From Cokeromyces recurvatus (taxonomy: Eukaryota > Mucoromycota > Mucoromycetes > Mucorales > Mucoraceae), in assembly GCF_025118155.1 (NCBI RefSeq), contig NW_026251407.1, positions 186,001 through 250,000 on the forward strand: 64,000 nt of DNA, in the 5' to 3' direction. This document shows positions 47,167-58,673 of this stretch, piece after piece. Within the stretch, counting starts at the first letter, position 1. Every line of letters begins with the position of its first letter. Position numbers and translations under genes: made by a program. A model generated the notes under the pieces. The model did not search any database. It saw nothing but the letters and a program-made list of their open reading frames with translations, and was not told the origin of the DNA.

Positions 47167-47328
47167 TTATAATAATTAAAACAGATACAGTTAACCAAAA
47201 GGAGGTAGGAGACGTTTTTTTTTTTTTTAAGGAAACGTGACTATATTTTAAACAATAATAAAATTGATTTTTCATTTCACGTGTTTTCTATTAAAGATCC
47301 AATTCTCTATTGAAAATTCAAGATTACG
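47167..47328. promoter_or_regulatory. Short bidirectional promoter between PTRHD1 and DAD3
   Basis: Only 162 bp separate two divergent start codons. It contains CCAAAAGG and a poly-pyrimidine tract at about 47214-47230 but no clear TATA box. Confidence 0.5.
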
Positions 47329-47411
47329 ATGCGAACATATGAGGATGCTATTATAAGTGAAACAGAACTATTAGTAGAAAATATTAATAGGGTACACGTC
47401 AAGAAAGATTA

Positions 47412-47456
<45 letters not shown>

Positions 47457-47653
47457 GTAATTAACTAAATAAATGAAATGAATAGCTCAATGCAGCAATA
47501 ACGAAAATAAATGATAAAGAAGTAGTTCACATACTTGAGAAGCTACGAACCGTAGAAATGAAAATGTCACTTGTTTTTACATTTTTTAGAGCTTCCCTTT
47601 ATACCAATACATATCATGAAAATAGTGAAGAAACTAATAGGCCCAGTTTCTAG
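47329..47653 (+). CDS. DAD3: DASH complex subunit Dad3
   Basis: Two exons, 47329-47391 and 47486-47653, give 76 residues. The chain is predicted helical throughout: MRTYEDAIISETELLVENIN, then LNAAITKINDKEVVHILEKL, and the conserved RTVEMKMSLVFTFFRASLY, which matches the Dad3 pattern (xILxxLRxIExKxxLVxTxxKxSxY). Dad3 is a small subunit of the fungus-specific DASH/Dam1 ring that couples kinetochores to spindle microtubules. A 94-nt intron with AT repeats separates the exons. Such a small two-exon gene is easily missed by automated prediction. Confidence 0.75.
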
Positions 47654-47809
47654 TTATGTGTACATATTAACTATATACATATACATATTTATATCATTAT
47701 ATGTATACAAATACAAATATACTGTAAATTTGAAATAAAATACTTTTTTTTATACATATTAAATTAAGAAAAACCCATTTATTAGAATAGGAAAAAAAAA
47801 TGATTTCAT

Positions 47810-48058
47810 TTAGGCAGCAGTAGATTCAGCAGGCTTTTCTTCCTTGTTTTCTTCCTTCTTCTCTTCCTTGTTCTCTTCCTTGTTCTCTTCTTTATTCTCT
47901 TCTTTATTCTCTTCCTTATTTTCTACCTTCTTGTTCTTGGGGTTTTCAGGAGAATCAGCCCAGTTTTTAGCCTAGATACAACGTTTTTAATATATATATT
48001 TTTATTAATGCATTTTATTTTCTATATACACTTACAGCTAATTTGAAGGCCTATTATC

Positions 48059-48097
<39 letters not shown>

Positions 48098-48460
48098 GTA
48101 TCATCATTTTACAAAAGAAAGTTTTGTGCACAATAAATCCCAAAATTGTTAGAGTCTAGACACGATGTCAAAATAAAAACGCTGATATAATAAAAACTTA
48201 CATCCTTGTGAGAGATACTAGGATTGGATTCTTTAATCTTGGCGAGTTCAGCCTAAATTTAATGATTAAATTAAAAGGTTTCCTAGATACAAACGACTGA
48301 TTTTACCTTCACGAACTGATTGTAGGGAGACATCTTCTTAGCTGTATTTACGTGTGTACAAACGGAATTTAATATATTCATATCTATTAAGTAACACGCC
48401 TTTTTTTTTCTAGTTTTAATAATACTTACGTGATTTCTTAGTAACCTTCTCTTTAGCCAT
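47810..48460 (-). CDS. Small HMG-box/YABBY-like chromatin protein
   Basis: Five small exons (48460-48430, 48341-48307, 48252-48202, 48050-48036, 47971-47810) give 97 residues. The fold region reads KKMSPYNQFVKAELAKIKES, then NPSISHKDAFKLAAKNWADS, the pattern of HMG-box-like/YABBY-like small fungal proteins (aromatic-rich SPYNxF start, SHKEAFKxAAxNW). The N terminus MAKEKVTKKS is basic. The C-terminal half is a repeated KEEN/KEEK acidic-basic tail from GAA/AAG repeats. A nuclear DNA-bending role is inferred, not shown. The fourth exon is a 15-nt microexon (AFKLA) between canonical GTAAGT and TAG sites. Confidence 0.7.
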
Positions 48461-48933
48461 TATAACAAAAGTTTAATAAAATAAAAGGAAATCAAAAATT
48501 ATTATTGTTATATAAAAAGAAAAAAAAATAAAAAAGGAAGTTTTTTTTAATAATAAAAAAAAAATATTTTATATTATTTTGAGAGGTATTATTATCTTTT
48601 TTTAATCATTGCTATCACCTTTAAATTTTTTTTAAACCAATAGCGTGTACAGATTTTGATACTACATTTTTTACACTTTGAATTCAGACATTGTTAGTTT
48701 TTTTCTAGACAAATCAAAAATAAAATTCAGAAGTCATGTTTACCTTTTTTAGACAACATGAAAAGCCAATTTAGACCCTTTTATTTTCTTAAACTTATTA
48801 GAGATGAGTGATGATGCTCATAAAAGTAACATATTAAACTTTCCTAGACAAACAAAAGCGTGTAACTTCTGAATACATGCATATCAGTAACGATTTACAC
48901 CCATTTGGACCTCTGATATTTGAAGGAAAGAAA

Positions 48934-48974
<41 letters not shown>

Positions 48975-50173
48975 ACAATAATAACAGATAGAGTGTCCTT
49001 CTTAACAGGCACAATTCCTTTTTTCCTTACTAATAATCTATCTTTTGACAGATTACTTCGTACACTATTTCCCCATATCCAAAAGTTCAAATAGGAGCAC
49101 TCAATGGTATAAATTCAATAAATCATTGTGTTGATGGCTTCCTGCTGCAGGATCTAAAACACTAGATAGACCACTCCTTCAAGGAATCGTCTTCAATGAT
49201 TCTTTTAAAAAGAAATATGGGATAGTCGTCACTCCAAACTAATTCATCGCTTGTAAATCCTTGACTTACTATTGATACTATACTTTGGCTATCTATTATC
49301 CTATAATGCACGTAGTCGTGTTATTCGATGGTTTCCTGGGTTAGTTACCTGATGGTACACTAAAATATTGTATATATATTATCTGTACACTTAACTCAGT
49401 AGACCCTATGCCATCGAATGCCTGTATGTATGTATGCATGCACGCAGTCGCTTACACCTCTCCAGAATAATTGCGGGTCCAACTCTTCTTTATTTTTTAT
49501 TTCATTTTATTTAAAAAACTAGTAAGAGGGATACAGAAGACTTCTTCTCTAAAACAGTCATTTATTACTAAGCTTTTAAGGGATAGTAAGTTTGAGTCAT
49601 CACTTTATATGAATCAAAACTACTCTGCTTATGTCCCTCATTTGTTATTAATCACCTCTACTAATGCTATTAATTTAAGAGAACAATTTAGAAAACATAA
49701 GGGCATTCAATGAGCATTTCATTAAGTACCTTAAATTTCTTTTATATATTTATTATAGTATGCTTCACAAGCTGTATGTGAAGGTAAAATATAGACAATG
49801 CTTATTTTAATTATTTTTACCAGTAATATATAACTATTAATTCTATATTAAATATGAAAGTAAAAAGGATATACACATTAAAGCCAATATCAGAAGAGAA
49901 AGCTTTCTAAAGATTATAGTGTCTCAAATAAATAATATACTTTAAACTAACTACCTTACGAAGCTTATACTTGTAGGAACTAACATGATATTAAATATGA
50001 ATGTTTATCATTGTAGAACTTTGTATAAGTGAATTTATTTTATTGGACTGTATACTGGGTGATTCATGTCATATATTCACAATAGAAGAAGATTAATATA
50101 ATATTGCATGTATAATAGAAATACAAATATTAATTATAACAGTATATTATTGCATTCATAGTCAACAAACAAA

Positions 50174-50215
<42 letters not shown>

Positions 50216-50750
50216 AGATAGATAGATAATGACTAAGGGAGATTATAAAAACACGCTAAATGATTAACATATCAAAGTAATCATCCTACGTTTTGCTTTA
50301 GTATGCAAATTAGTAACTAATACTACAAACATCTTTTACCATTATTTTCAATATAAATAATACTAAAGTTTTTAGCGAACAATTTTTACATCCATTTTAA
50401 AGAAATTAAGCCATTTTTCCTTATTAAATTTTGTAGTATTTAATTAATTGTAAGTGCTATAAACTTTTATTTTATTTTATTTTCTTAGGGAAATGACAAG
50501 CAGATTATTAGAAGCTTTATCAAATCTTCACATTAAATTATTTTATAGATCCAAACATAAACACAGATACTACTTTGGCAAGATGTCTTCAAACGGAGTA
50601 TATCCTAAACATTTAAGCAGCCAATAGAACAGCTTAATGTAGATAATTTATATTTACTCACGCTTTTGTTCCACCAACCAAATGCTACTAAATACAATAC
50701 ACTCGTATGTGTGCATTATATACTCTCTTTTTTAAGTAATAATTTGTAAA
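48461..50750. other. Intergenic with LINE relic and homopolymers
   Basis: About 2.3 kb between HMG-like gene (-) and RING gene (+). A runs lie at about 48936-48971 and 50177-50213. A decayed LINE segment is listed separately. An ORF at 49471-49713 carries FESSLYMNQNYSAYVPHLLL but has no family match I recognise and a low-complexity start; I do not call it. Confidence 0.4.
49162..49371 (+). pseudogene. Degenerate LINE C-terminal relic
   Basis: Reading frames give LLQGIVFNDSFKKKYGIVV and, after shifts and stops, NARSRVIRWF and LPDGTLKYC. The latter parallels the NAERSRIVRWRLGWLPG block of the LINE copy at 31.5 kb. This is an older, heavily mutated fragment of the same general family. Confidence 0.5.
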
Positions 50751-52206
50751 ATGGATGATTCGCATGTTGATCTAAGAGCTGTTCGTTTTGTTGATAAAGT
50801 TAATGATAATTTAATTTGCTGCATTTGTCAAAATCCTTTTATTGAACCAGTAATTTCTTGTTGTGGGTAATTCCCTTCAAATAATAGTAATAATAATAAT
50901 AAGAAAAAAAAAAAGAATATCAAGTTTTTTTGTTTTTAGATAACTTATTACTTTTCTATAGACATATATTTTGTAAAAAATGTATATTTCAAGCAATTGA
51001 AGCATCACCCATTTGCCCTATTGATAGATCAACTTTATCGAAAGATGATTTCGAACCAGCAGCTAAAATTATTTATAATATGGTTAATGAATTACTTGTA
51101 TACTGCCCTCATCAAGAACAAGGTTGTCCATATATAGGACAACGTCAATTTATAGAATCACATTTAAAACATGATTGTGAATATATTATGGCTCCATGTA
51201 AATTAGAAGAATGTAAGGAGCTTTTATTAAGAAAGGATCTTCAAAATCATGTCGAAAATTGCAAGTATAGAATTATAGAATGTAACATGTGTAAAAAGAA
51301 ATTTTGTACTTATGAACTAGAAGTAAGCGTGTTATATAATATAAACTTTGTTTTGTTTGCTATGCCTTCTTTTTTTTTTCAAGTAACATTTTAAACATTA
51401 TAGAATCATTATAAATTATGTCCTGCTGAAATAATTACTTGTCCATACTGTAAAACTTCGCATCCCAGATCTGAACATATTTTTCATTTGAAAGACTGCC
51501 CACAATTTATTCTTTCTTGCCCACATGCTGAGTTTGGATGTGTTTGGACCGACGAAAGACAGCACTTGAAAGACCACTTATCTCACTGTCCTTATGAATC
51601 AATCAAGCATTACCTTTACAAACAACAACAAACAGAGAAGGCATTAAGAAACGAGCTTCAACAATGTTACAAAGAAAATGAATCACTAAAAAGTCAGCAA
51701 CATGAAATACAACAAAACATTGAATCTCTATCACATCAACTAAATCGTATGTTTCCTGGTCACTTTATGATTGATCCAGATATTACAGAGGAAGCACGCA
51801 ATGAATCTATAATGTCTGAAAATCAACGAATGAATAATGAACTAGAAACTTTATCTGTTAATATTGCATCATTGGAATTAAAACAAAATATGGCATTAAT
51901 GACAGAAACATTTCGTTTACAAGAAGAACTTCAAAGTTTAAGAGCTATATGTCATGGATTAAGATTGCAGATGCATTATCTTATGATGGAACGTAAAACA
52001 ACAGCATCAACAGGGGCTAATACTACAGGTTCTTCAGCTAGTACCTCTACTAATGCAACTAGTACACATGGTACTGATACAGTTACAGTTTTAAATAGAA
52101 TGAATAAGTGGCTAGGTAAAAAGAAAAAAAAAAAGAAAGAAATGCTGTCTTAACCTTTTTGAAAATAGATTCTGCATCTGGTCCAAGACAGGAAACTAAA
52201 TTATAA
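50751..52206 (+). CDS. RING finger / TRAF-type zinc-finger protein (probable E3 ubiquitin ligase)
   Basis: Four exons (50751-50866, 50962-51322, 51404-52115, 52169-52206) give 408 residues. A C3HC3D RING lies at about residues 26-65: CCICQNPFIEPVISCCGHIF, CKKCIF, SPICPID, with the first intron splitting the CGH. TRAF-type zinc fingers follow (CPHQEQGCPYIGQ, HDCEY, CPYCKTSHPRSEH, CPHAEFGCVW), then a coiled coil of about 100 residues and a Ser/Thr-rich tail. The architecture suggests a RING E3 with TRAF fingers as scaffold; substrates unknown. A final 38-nt exon gives the ending ASGPRQETKL, chosen over reading through into a Lys run with stop at 52153; that choice is uncertain. Confidence 0.85.
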
Positions 52207-52856
52207 ATGTATTCTACTATTTTCCTCTTACCATTTATTTTTCTCATCTTATTTTAAATCATACCCGAGATTATATAAATAATTTTTTATACAATAGATG
52301 TACGCGATGTTGATTTGAATAAAAAAAAAAATAGCATAATAACAAATACCGATGTTATGAGTTAACTAATGATAAAAATATATGCATATTAGTCATGTGG
52401 ATCATTACTCTTATTTAATATACTAGTTTATAAATGTAATCATATGTTATCTATAATACCCCTATTCTAGCTAAATATAATGTGATATGTAGTGAGATTC
52501 ATTTAAGTAATATATTGAGTAGAAGTAAGTTGTGTTGTGTAGAGAAATGGAGTTGGGAAATGGATGAATAATGCGTAAACAAGTGTGAGTACCCAAACTA
52601 TACTAGCTTGGCTATAAAAACTCGAGTAGGCTATTTTTTTTTTGGATAAGCTGATATTCTTGGGTAAAACAATCCTGTAACATACTTCCCCCTTCCCCAA
52701 CCATCCATCCATCACCCAACTCCATAATAAAATTCATCTTAAAAACGGAAATTAAATTAAACATGTTTCCACCGAAAAGTTACGAAGTCACGTGATATTT
52801 CCAAATTAGGAAGGTTGGAGCTTGTATTATTTTTGACTGCTTCGTAAATCAACTAA
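52207..52856. other. Intergenic between RING gene and tRNA
   Basis: AT-rich with no supported gene. The minus ORF at 52503-52715 is unsupported. A TCACGTGA palindrome occurs at about 52790. Confidence 0.5.
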
Positions 52857-52929
52857 GGAGCTATGGCCCAATGGATAAGGCGTCTGACTACGAATCAGGA
52901 GATTCCAGGTTCGACCCCTGGTAGCTTCG
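52857..52929 (+). tRNA. tRNA-Arg (anticodon ACG)
   Basis: A full cloverleaf is visible in 73 nt without intron. Acceptor GGAGCTA pairs TAGCTTC with discriminator G. The D arm is GCCC/GGC with AATGGATAA loop, and the anticodon stem TCTGA/TCAGG holds loop CTACGAA (anticodon ACG). The T arm is CCAGG-TTCGACC-CCTGG. The A and B box promoters lie within these arms. ACG is read as ICG after editing and decodes CGT/CGC/CGA. Confidence 0.96.
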
Positions 52930-52937
52930 AATGTTTC

Positions 52938-52946
52938 TTTTTTTTT
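52938..52946 (+). terminator. RNA polymerase III terminator
   Basis: A run of nine T begins 9 bases after the tRNA end, the normal Pol III stop. Confidence 0.8.
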
Positions 52947-55128
52947 GTTTTTATATTATGATATGTGAAGAAGAAGTATACTTCTTTTTTTTTTTTTTTT
53001 TCAAGTATTAGCTTTTCTTTTTCATATTATCACGGTATGACAAGATAATTCCAATATAGTATTTTTAAATGCAACTAATATAAAATATAGAACTAATCTC
53101 GATCGCCACTTTTTCTGTTATCTATTGTCTTTTCCTTTCAATATTAAGATATAAATAATAGGCAAGAGTAGAAAATTGGCGATAGAAATGAAAAGAATAT
53201 AATTGTAGAAGAAATGTATAATTTTCGAAATTCTTTTGACTGAAAGTACAAATATAAGTACCTTGGTGGAAGCTAGAAATACAAGATAGTGTTTGGTCTA
53301 TATGATTTATTCAACTCTAACATTTCTAAAAATGTATTGATGTTCATATATATTGTTATTTTAATCAAAATTGCTAATACGTATATGAGTCGTGTTAAGC
53401 TTTAGTATCTTTTCTAACTGCTATTTACCTCTTTCGGTTTATATATGTTTAAATCAAATTTATAATTTTGAATTATATATAGTCGTATTCAATCGTATTA
53501 TATTCCTTTTTGCTTTCATAGCACAATAAATCATGATTATCAATACCAAATATATTAGAGTCGCCTCATTTTTTAAATTTCCTTCAATTTTTCTTAGTCC
53601 TCTTTATTTTGTAATGTTATATATTCTTTAATTATAAGTATTTTTTCCTTTGAATTACGAAAATAGAGTAAAAGTATCTTTTATGAATAATTATAGACCT
53701 TGTTTAGTATAATAATAAACATTAGACTAACAAAATTACTATAAATATAAGGATAATGAACTCGGAATAAAAATAAAAAGCCATGAATCATAGTATGATA
53801 CTCCCAAATACGACATACAAGAATTATTATCGTATCAATAACTGAAACCTAGAAGCTCAAATGAAGCCGTAGTATTAATGATTGGTTGTTTACTTATATT
53901 TTTTAAATATGTATATATATGCGAGAATGTATTATTTATTCCATATAAATAATACTTTTCTTATATTTGTAAAGATACTTTTAATATTTGCAAATATATA
54001 TATCAATTTAGTAATACTAAGGAAGTTTGTCAAGTGTTATTACGTTCAAAGAGAACTGAAGCTAGCCTAGCTATTAGAGTTATTGAAGGGAAACAAGATC
54101 AAACGAATTTTTCAACTACGAACACCATAAACGAATTAGAAGCAATGTATCATGATTATTTGAATTGTTCTTCTAGAATTCATTACAAAAGAACTTATGA
54201 ATTGCAGAAGGAAAAATTATGAATAAATTTTATTCTATGACATAAGAATATGCTACTTTCAATAAGGAAGTGTACCTAATCATGTATGTTTGTTAACAAT
54301 TGAGACTTTGGTGTTGACTTTAGTATTAAAATAATATTTATTACTAACGAGCATAGTGTATTAAGATTCGTGTCTTCTGATTTCATAAGGTTATATATCC
54401 AGTTTAGGTCCTAAAATCAACATACATGAAATTATAAGAATGACTAATGGTGCCTCTATTTGCAACAATCCTAATTATGCTTTTACCAAAATAAAGAGCT
54501 CTCATGGTGAAAAAGGATTTTTTAATAATTAGAATTTTTAAGTAACCGCTTCTTTTATTACTAGAAACAAAGAACGGTCAATCATTAATACTGATAATAC
54601 TTAATAAAGGTAGTTTTATATCCCATCTATAATACTTATACTTTAAAACATATAATAAAATCTCTTTTCCCCCTTAAAATTTAATCTGCCACTTTGGATT
54701 CGTTATTCTGGAGCCCATAGTTTATTTATAACCCTCGAACTCTCCATTTGTAAAATTCTTGTTTTTAAATAGCTTTTATTAAATTTAACTTAAATGTAGT
54801 CTTATTAAAATTATTAATGTGAAAAATGTATAGAGAAGTGTGATAGCTTCATACAAATATCCTTTGCCATAGCCTTAATGAATTTGAGTGGTCCTTTCAA
54901 ACATAATCATAATCAAGCCCCGAATAATTATTATTCGTACAAGGTTCCCCTTGAATTAAAAGCTATATGATCTTTAGAATTTAATTATAATATTTTTGAC
55001 AGTAATTATATGATATGTAACATACTTTGTCCTTAACCGATACGACGCTGTATTTTTTAATTTTATAACAGTTACTAAATACATATTATAACCATTTTAA
55101 TCTAAATGAATTTAAGGAAATATCCCGA

Positions 55129-55172
<44 letters not shown>

Positions 55173-55272
55173 AGTCAAATAAGATTATAACTATTTCCAT
55201 CCGAAAATATAATTTTATTCAGCTCTTTCTTTTTGTATAATACATATTATTTTTTTTTTCTTTTATAGTATT
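52947..55272. other. Intergenic, no gene seen
   Basis: About 2.3 kb of AT-rich DNA. A loose inverted repeat ATCGCCACTTTTTCT (53102-53116) / AGAAAATTGGCGAT (53170-53183) and a T run at about 55132-55171 stand out. ORFs at 53882-54070 and 54034-54222 lack family features. TTTCTTTTATAG just before the PPR start could end a leader intron. Confidence 0.45.
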
Positions 55273-58200
55273 ATGTATGGTGTTAAAGGAACATATACAA
55301 TACTTAATTCTGTTACAAGGCAAGGTATGCTGACCAAGCAATTGGTTGCACCTAAATCTACAGCATTTCTCGTAAATTTACCTACTCGTCAAGTATCGGC
55401 TGGTAAACTTTCTTATACAACTAGAAGTCAACCACAATACAATCAGAAACAGGATCAACTTGATGCCAGTAATAATACTTCAAATGTTGCAATTTCTCAA
55501 TCAAAAAAAGGGCCATTGGAGACAATGACATGTAATAGCCTAAAAGCATTTTATGATACCTTAAAACCGGTCGATTCAGCTTTCGTTGATGCACGTATTC
55601 TTCAGGCAGCCGAACAAAAAGACGCAAAAGCTGTTATTGAAACCTTTGTTAAAGGAAAACTAGCTATTGGACAAAAGCCTTTATCAATGAAAACATATGA
55701 AGCTGTTATAAAAGCATACGGCAGATTACAGAGGGTTAATCAACCCTTGACACCCATGCTAGATGCCTATCAAGCTATAGTAGCTACCGGGGTACATCCT
55801 TCTTCACAAATTTACGCACATCTTATTCGTTCTCTTTGTCGTAGAGATTCGGAAGTTCAAAAAACAATTGGTATGCTTCGACGACAAATGGCTCGTACTG
55901 GTAACCAAGTTGACAATTTAAGTGATCTCGAAAACGAAAAAAATATTGAAAAAGCTTTGGATTTATTCAACATTGCAGTAAAAGAAAAATGTACTCAGGC
56001 TTTTGATACCGGACTTTATAATACTTTGCTTCGTGGATTGTCCTTTAACGGTAACACTAAGGATGGAATTTATATTTATGAACATCTTGAAAGCGCTCGT
56101 AATGCTCATCCTGATAGTACAACTTTTGCTACTCTTATTACACTTTTTGGTTCTGCAGGTGACTTACCTTCTGTTCATGAATGCTTCAAAGAATATAAGC
56201 TATTGAGGAATAAACTTCCTAATCACGATCCCGCTATTGTCTATAACGCTTATGTCCATGCTCATACTGATACAGGTGATCTTTTGGGTGCGTTGGATAT
56301 TCTTGAAAAAGTTATGATCCAAGATAAAGTAAATATATCTATTCTACCATATAATAAAATCATTCGCCGAGCTTACTTCGATGGGAAAATGGAGATGGCA
56401 GATTCTATAGTTAATAGATTAGAGACAGATCCTAGATTACCCAAGCCTAATGCTAATACCTATGGTATTGTTTTGTCTACTTATTCTCGTCTTCAAAATT
56501 TCGACAAAGCTAGAGAAACTTACAAGACTATGTTGAAATTCGATATATCTAAGGAGTATGGACATATTGCTGATTATGCATATGCTTGTACAGCGAACAA
56601 CATGCCAGATGAGGCACTTTCAGTAACTAAAGATATGATATCTCGTGGATTAGAATTGGATACGAATTTATCTCAAAAGTTGGTAATGTCCTTTGTTAAC
56701 AATAACAGAATAGATGATGCAGTGTCAGCATTACAATATGTAATAAAAATGTATTCAAAGACCAACTTTTTATCTGAGAGAAATCCAGTTTCTGTTTTGG
56801 CTATGGATATAACACTCAAATGCAATAACATCCACAACGCTTTATCTATTCTTCGCTTATTAAGTGTTTATTCTGTACATCCTACACCAGTTGTTTGCAA
56901 TGCTGTTTATAAGTTATATAATGAAGCTAAAATGGATCCTGATCAATGGAAAGTACTGTCAAGAAATATGGATAAAGATTCTTTCTTTATGTTGTATGAT
57001 GTTGTTTTTAGAAAAAAAAATACACCCGAAGAATTTTGTAAACATGCATTAGATTTGTTGAAAGATATGAATGATCTAAAGATACCCCCGTCAAGCAGCC
57101 TTTATGTTCGTGTTTTGACTAGAATGAAGAAATATAATGCGAAAGAATATGAAGAACGTTGGGAAAAAGAATTTGCTCCTTTCATTTCATCAGTTCAAAA
57201 TCAACCTAAATCTACAAACGATTCTACAGAAACTATCAGTGATAGTCCTTCTAATGCTAATTTCTCCATGACTTCTGACTCTGATCTACTTTCTGGTATT
57301 GCACTGGATGCTGCCCTTGATGATAAATTTGATGAGGCTATTGATATTCTAAAAAACAAAGTTATAAATCAAGGTCACACTCCTACACCTGAAGCTATTC
57401 GTGATATGATTCAGTATTCTACAAGATTAGGCCGTTTGAATACAGCACAAGAGATTTTCAACACTGTAATTGATTCGATAAACAATTTAGATAAAAATCG
57501 TAGATATCGAGCTTATCAGGCCATTTACACCGCTATGCTTACAGCTCATGCTCGCAATAATGATATTGATTCAGCCAGGATATTTTATAATAAACTTCGT
57601 CAACATGATATGTATCCTGATGCTGATGCATATGGTTCTCTTTTAGCCTGTCCCAACAATTCTACAACAGATGAATCTACTGATGCTCTTACAATTTATG
57701 AAGAAGTTAAAAAGAATAATGTTCGTCCTACAGTTTACTTTTACAATGTTGTGATTTCCAAGTTAGCTAAATGTCGTAAGCTTGATATTGTTTTAAATCT
57801 ATTCGACGAAATGAAGCAACAAGGTTTAGTCCCTAATTCAATTACTTATGCTTCTGTTATCTCTGCATGTATTCGCCGTGGTTCAGAATCCAATGCGACT
57901 CGTTATTTCCACGAAATGATCTCAGCTCCTAGATATCAACCTCGTATCGGTGCCTTCAATGCTATGATTCAATTCTATGTTCAACAAAAACCAGATCGCG
58001 AGAAAGCCCTGAAATACTACAATATGTTAAATCAGTACAATTTAAAGCCATCTGCTCACACTTATAGATTACTCATGGAGGCTTATGCGAACATCCCTGC
58101 TTATGATATGCTAACTGCCCATAAATTATTATCTGAAATGAACAAGTGCCATGGTATTCAGCCTAATACTTCACATTATGCAACCTTGATCCGCTCTTAT

Positions 58201-58638
58201 GGTTGTCTTCATCGTGATGTCCAATCTGCTTTAGCTGTTTACAGAGAAATGCAAAAAACTGGTATTGAAGCTGATGAAACGGTTTATCAAGCTCTATTGA
58301 ATACCTATATCGACAATAATGAAATGCAACATGCTGAAGAATTATATAATAATATGCTTAAGGACGGTAAACAATCTTCACCCTATATTGAAAACATATT
58401 TATTACTGGCTATGGTACACAAGGGCAGCTAGATAAGGCGGAAGAGAGATTTTTCAATATGAGTGATGATTCGAATGGATTGACCAAGGAGCCTAGCACA
58501 TACGAAGCAATGGTTACTGCTTATATTAAGAATGGACAGAAAGAGAAGGCTGATAAAATAATTGAACAAATGCGCAGTCGAGGCTTTCCGCCAAAAATTG
58601 TTGATGGAGTTGCTCAAATAATCGATTCTGCATCATAG
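55273..58638 (+). CDS. Pentatricopeptide repeat (PPR) protein, mitochondrial
   Basis: A single exon encodes 1121 residues. The first 60 residues are basic, Ser/Thr-rich and lack acidic residues (KQLVAPKSTAFLVNLPTRQV), a mitochondrial targeting sequence. The rest is dominated by 35-residue PPR helical pairs, easily seen as VYFYNVVISKLAKCRKLDI, NSITYASVISACIRRGSESN, GAFNAMIQFYVQQKP, SAHTYRLLMEAYANIP, NTSHYATLIRSYGC and EADETVYQALLNTYI. A linker at about residues 640-680 (Ser/Asn/Thr-rich) separates two PPR blocks. Large fungal PPR proteins bind organellar RNAs and help their processing, stability or translation; which RNA is unknown. No catalytic tail (such as a nuclease or SMR domain) is visible. 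Confidence 0.92.
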   Translation: MYGVKGTYTILNSVTRQGMLTKQLVAPKSTAFLVNLPTRQVSAGKLSYTTRSQPQYNQKQDQLDASNNTSNVAISQSKKGPLETMTCNSLKAFYDTLKPVDSAFVDARILQAAEQKDAKAVIETFVKGKLAIGQKPLSMKTYEAVIKAYGRLQRVNQPLTPMLDAYQAIVATGVHPSSQIYAHLIRSLCRRDSEVQKTIGMLRRQMARTGNQVDNLSDLENEKNIEKALDLFNIAVKEKCTQAFDTGLYNTLLRGLSFNGNTKDGIYIYEHLESARNAHPDSTTFATLITLFGSAGDLPSVHECFKEYKLLRNKLPNHDPAIVYNAYVHAHTDTGDLLGALDILEKVMIQDKVNISILPYNKIIRRAYFDGKMEMADSIVNRLETDPRLPKPNANTYGIVLSTYSRLQNFDKARETYKTMLKFDISKEYGHIADYAYACTANNMPDEALSVTKDMISRGLELDTNLSQKLVMSFVNNNRIDDAVSALQYVIKMYSKTNFLSERNPVSVLAMDITLKCNNIHNALSILRLLSVYSVHPTPVVCNAVYKLYNEAKMDPDQWKVLSRNMDKDSFFMLYDVVFRKKNTPEEFCKHALDLLKDMNDLKIPPSSSLYVRVLTRMKKYNAKEYEERWEKEFAPFISSVQNQPKSTNDSTETISDSPSNANFSMTSDSDLLSGIALDAALDDKFDEAIDILKNKVINQGHTPTPEAIRDMIQYSTRLGRLNTAQEIFNTVIDSINNLDKNRRYRAYQAIYTAMLTAHARNNDIDSARIFYNKLRQHDMYPDADAYGSLLACPNNSTTDESTDALTIYEEVKKNNVRPTVYFYNVVISKLAKCRKLDIVLNLFDEMKQQGLVPNSITYASVISACIRRGSESNATRYFHEMISAPRYQPRIGAFNAMIQFYVQQKPDREKALKYYNMLNQYNLKPSAHTYRLLMEAYANIPAYDMLTAHKLLSEMNKCHGIQPNTSHYATLIRSYGCLHRDVQSALAVYREMQKTGIEADETVYQALLNTYIDNNEMQHAEELYNNMLKDGKQSSPYIENIFITGYGTQGQLDKAEERFFNMSDDSNGLTKEPSTYEAMVTAYIKNGQKEKADKIIEQMRSRGFPPKIVDGVAQIIDSAS

Positions 58639-58642
58639 TAAA

Positions 58643-58673
<31 letters not shown>

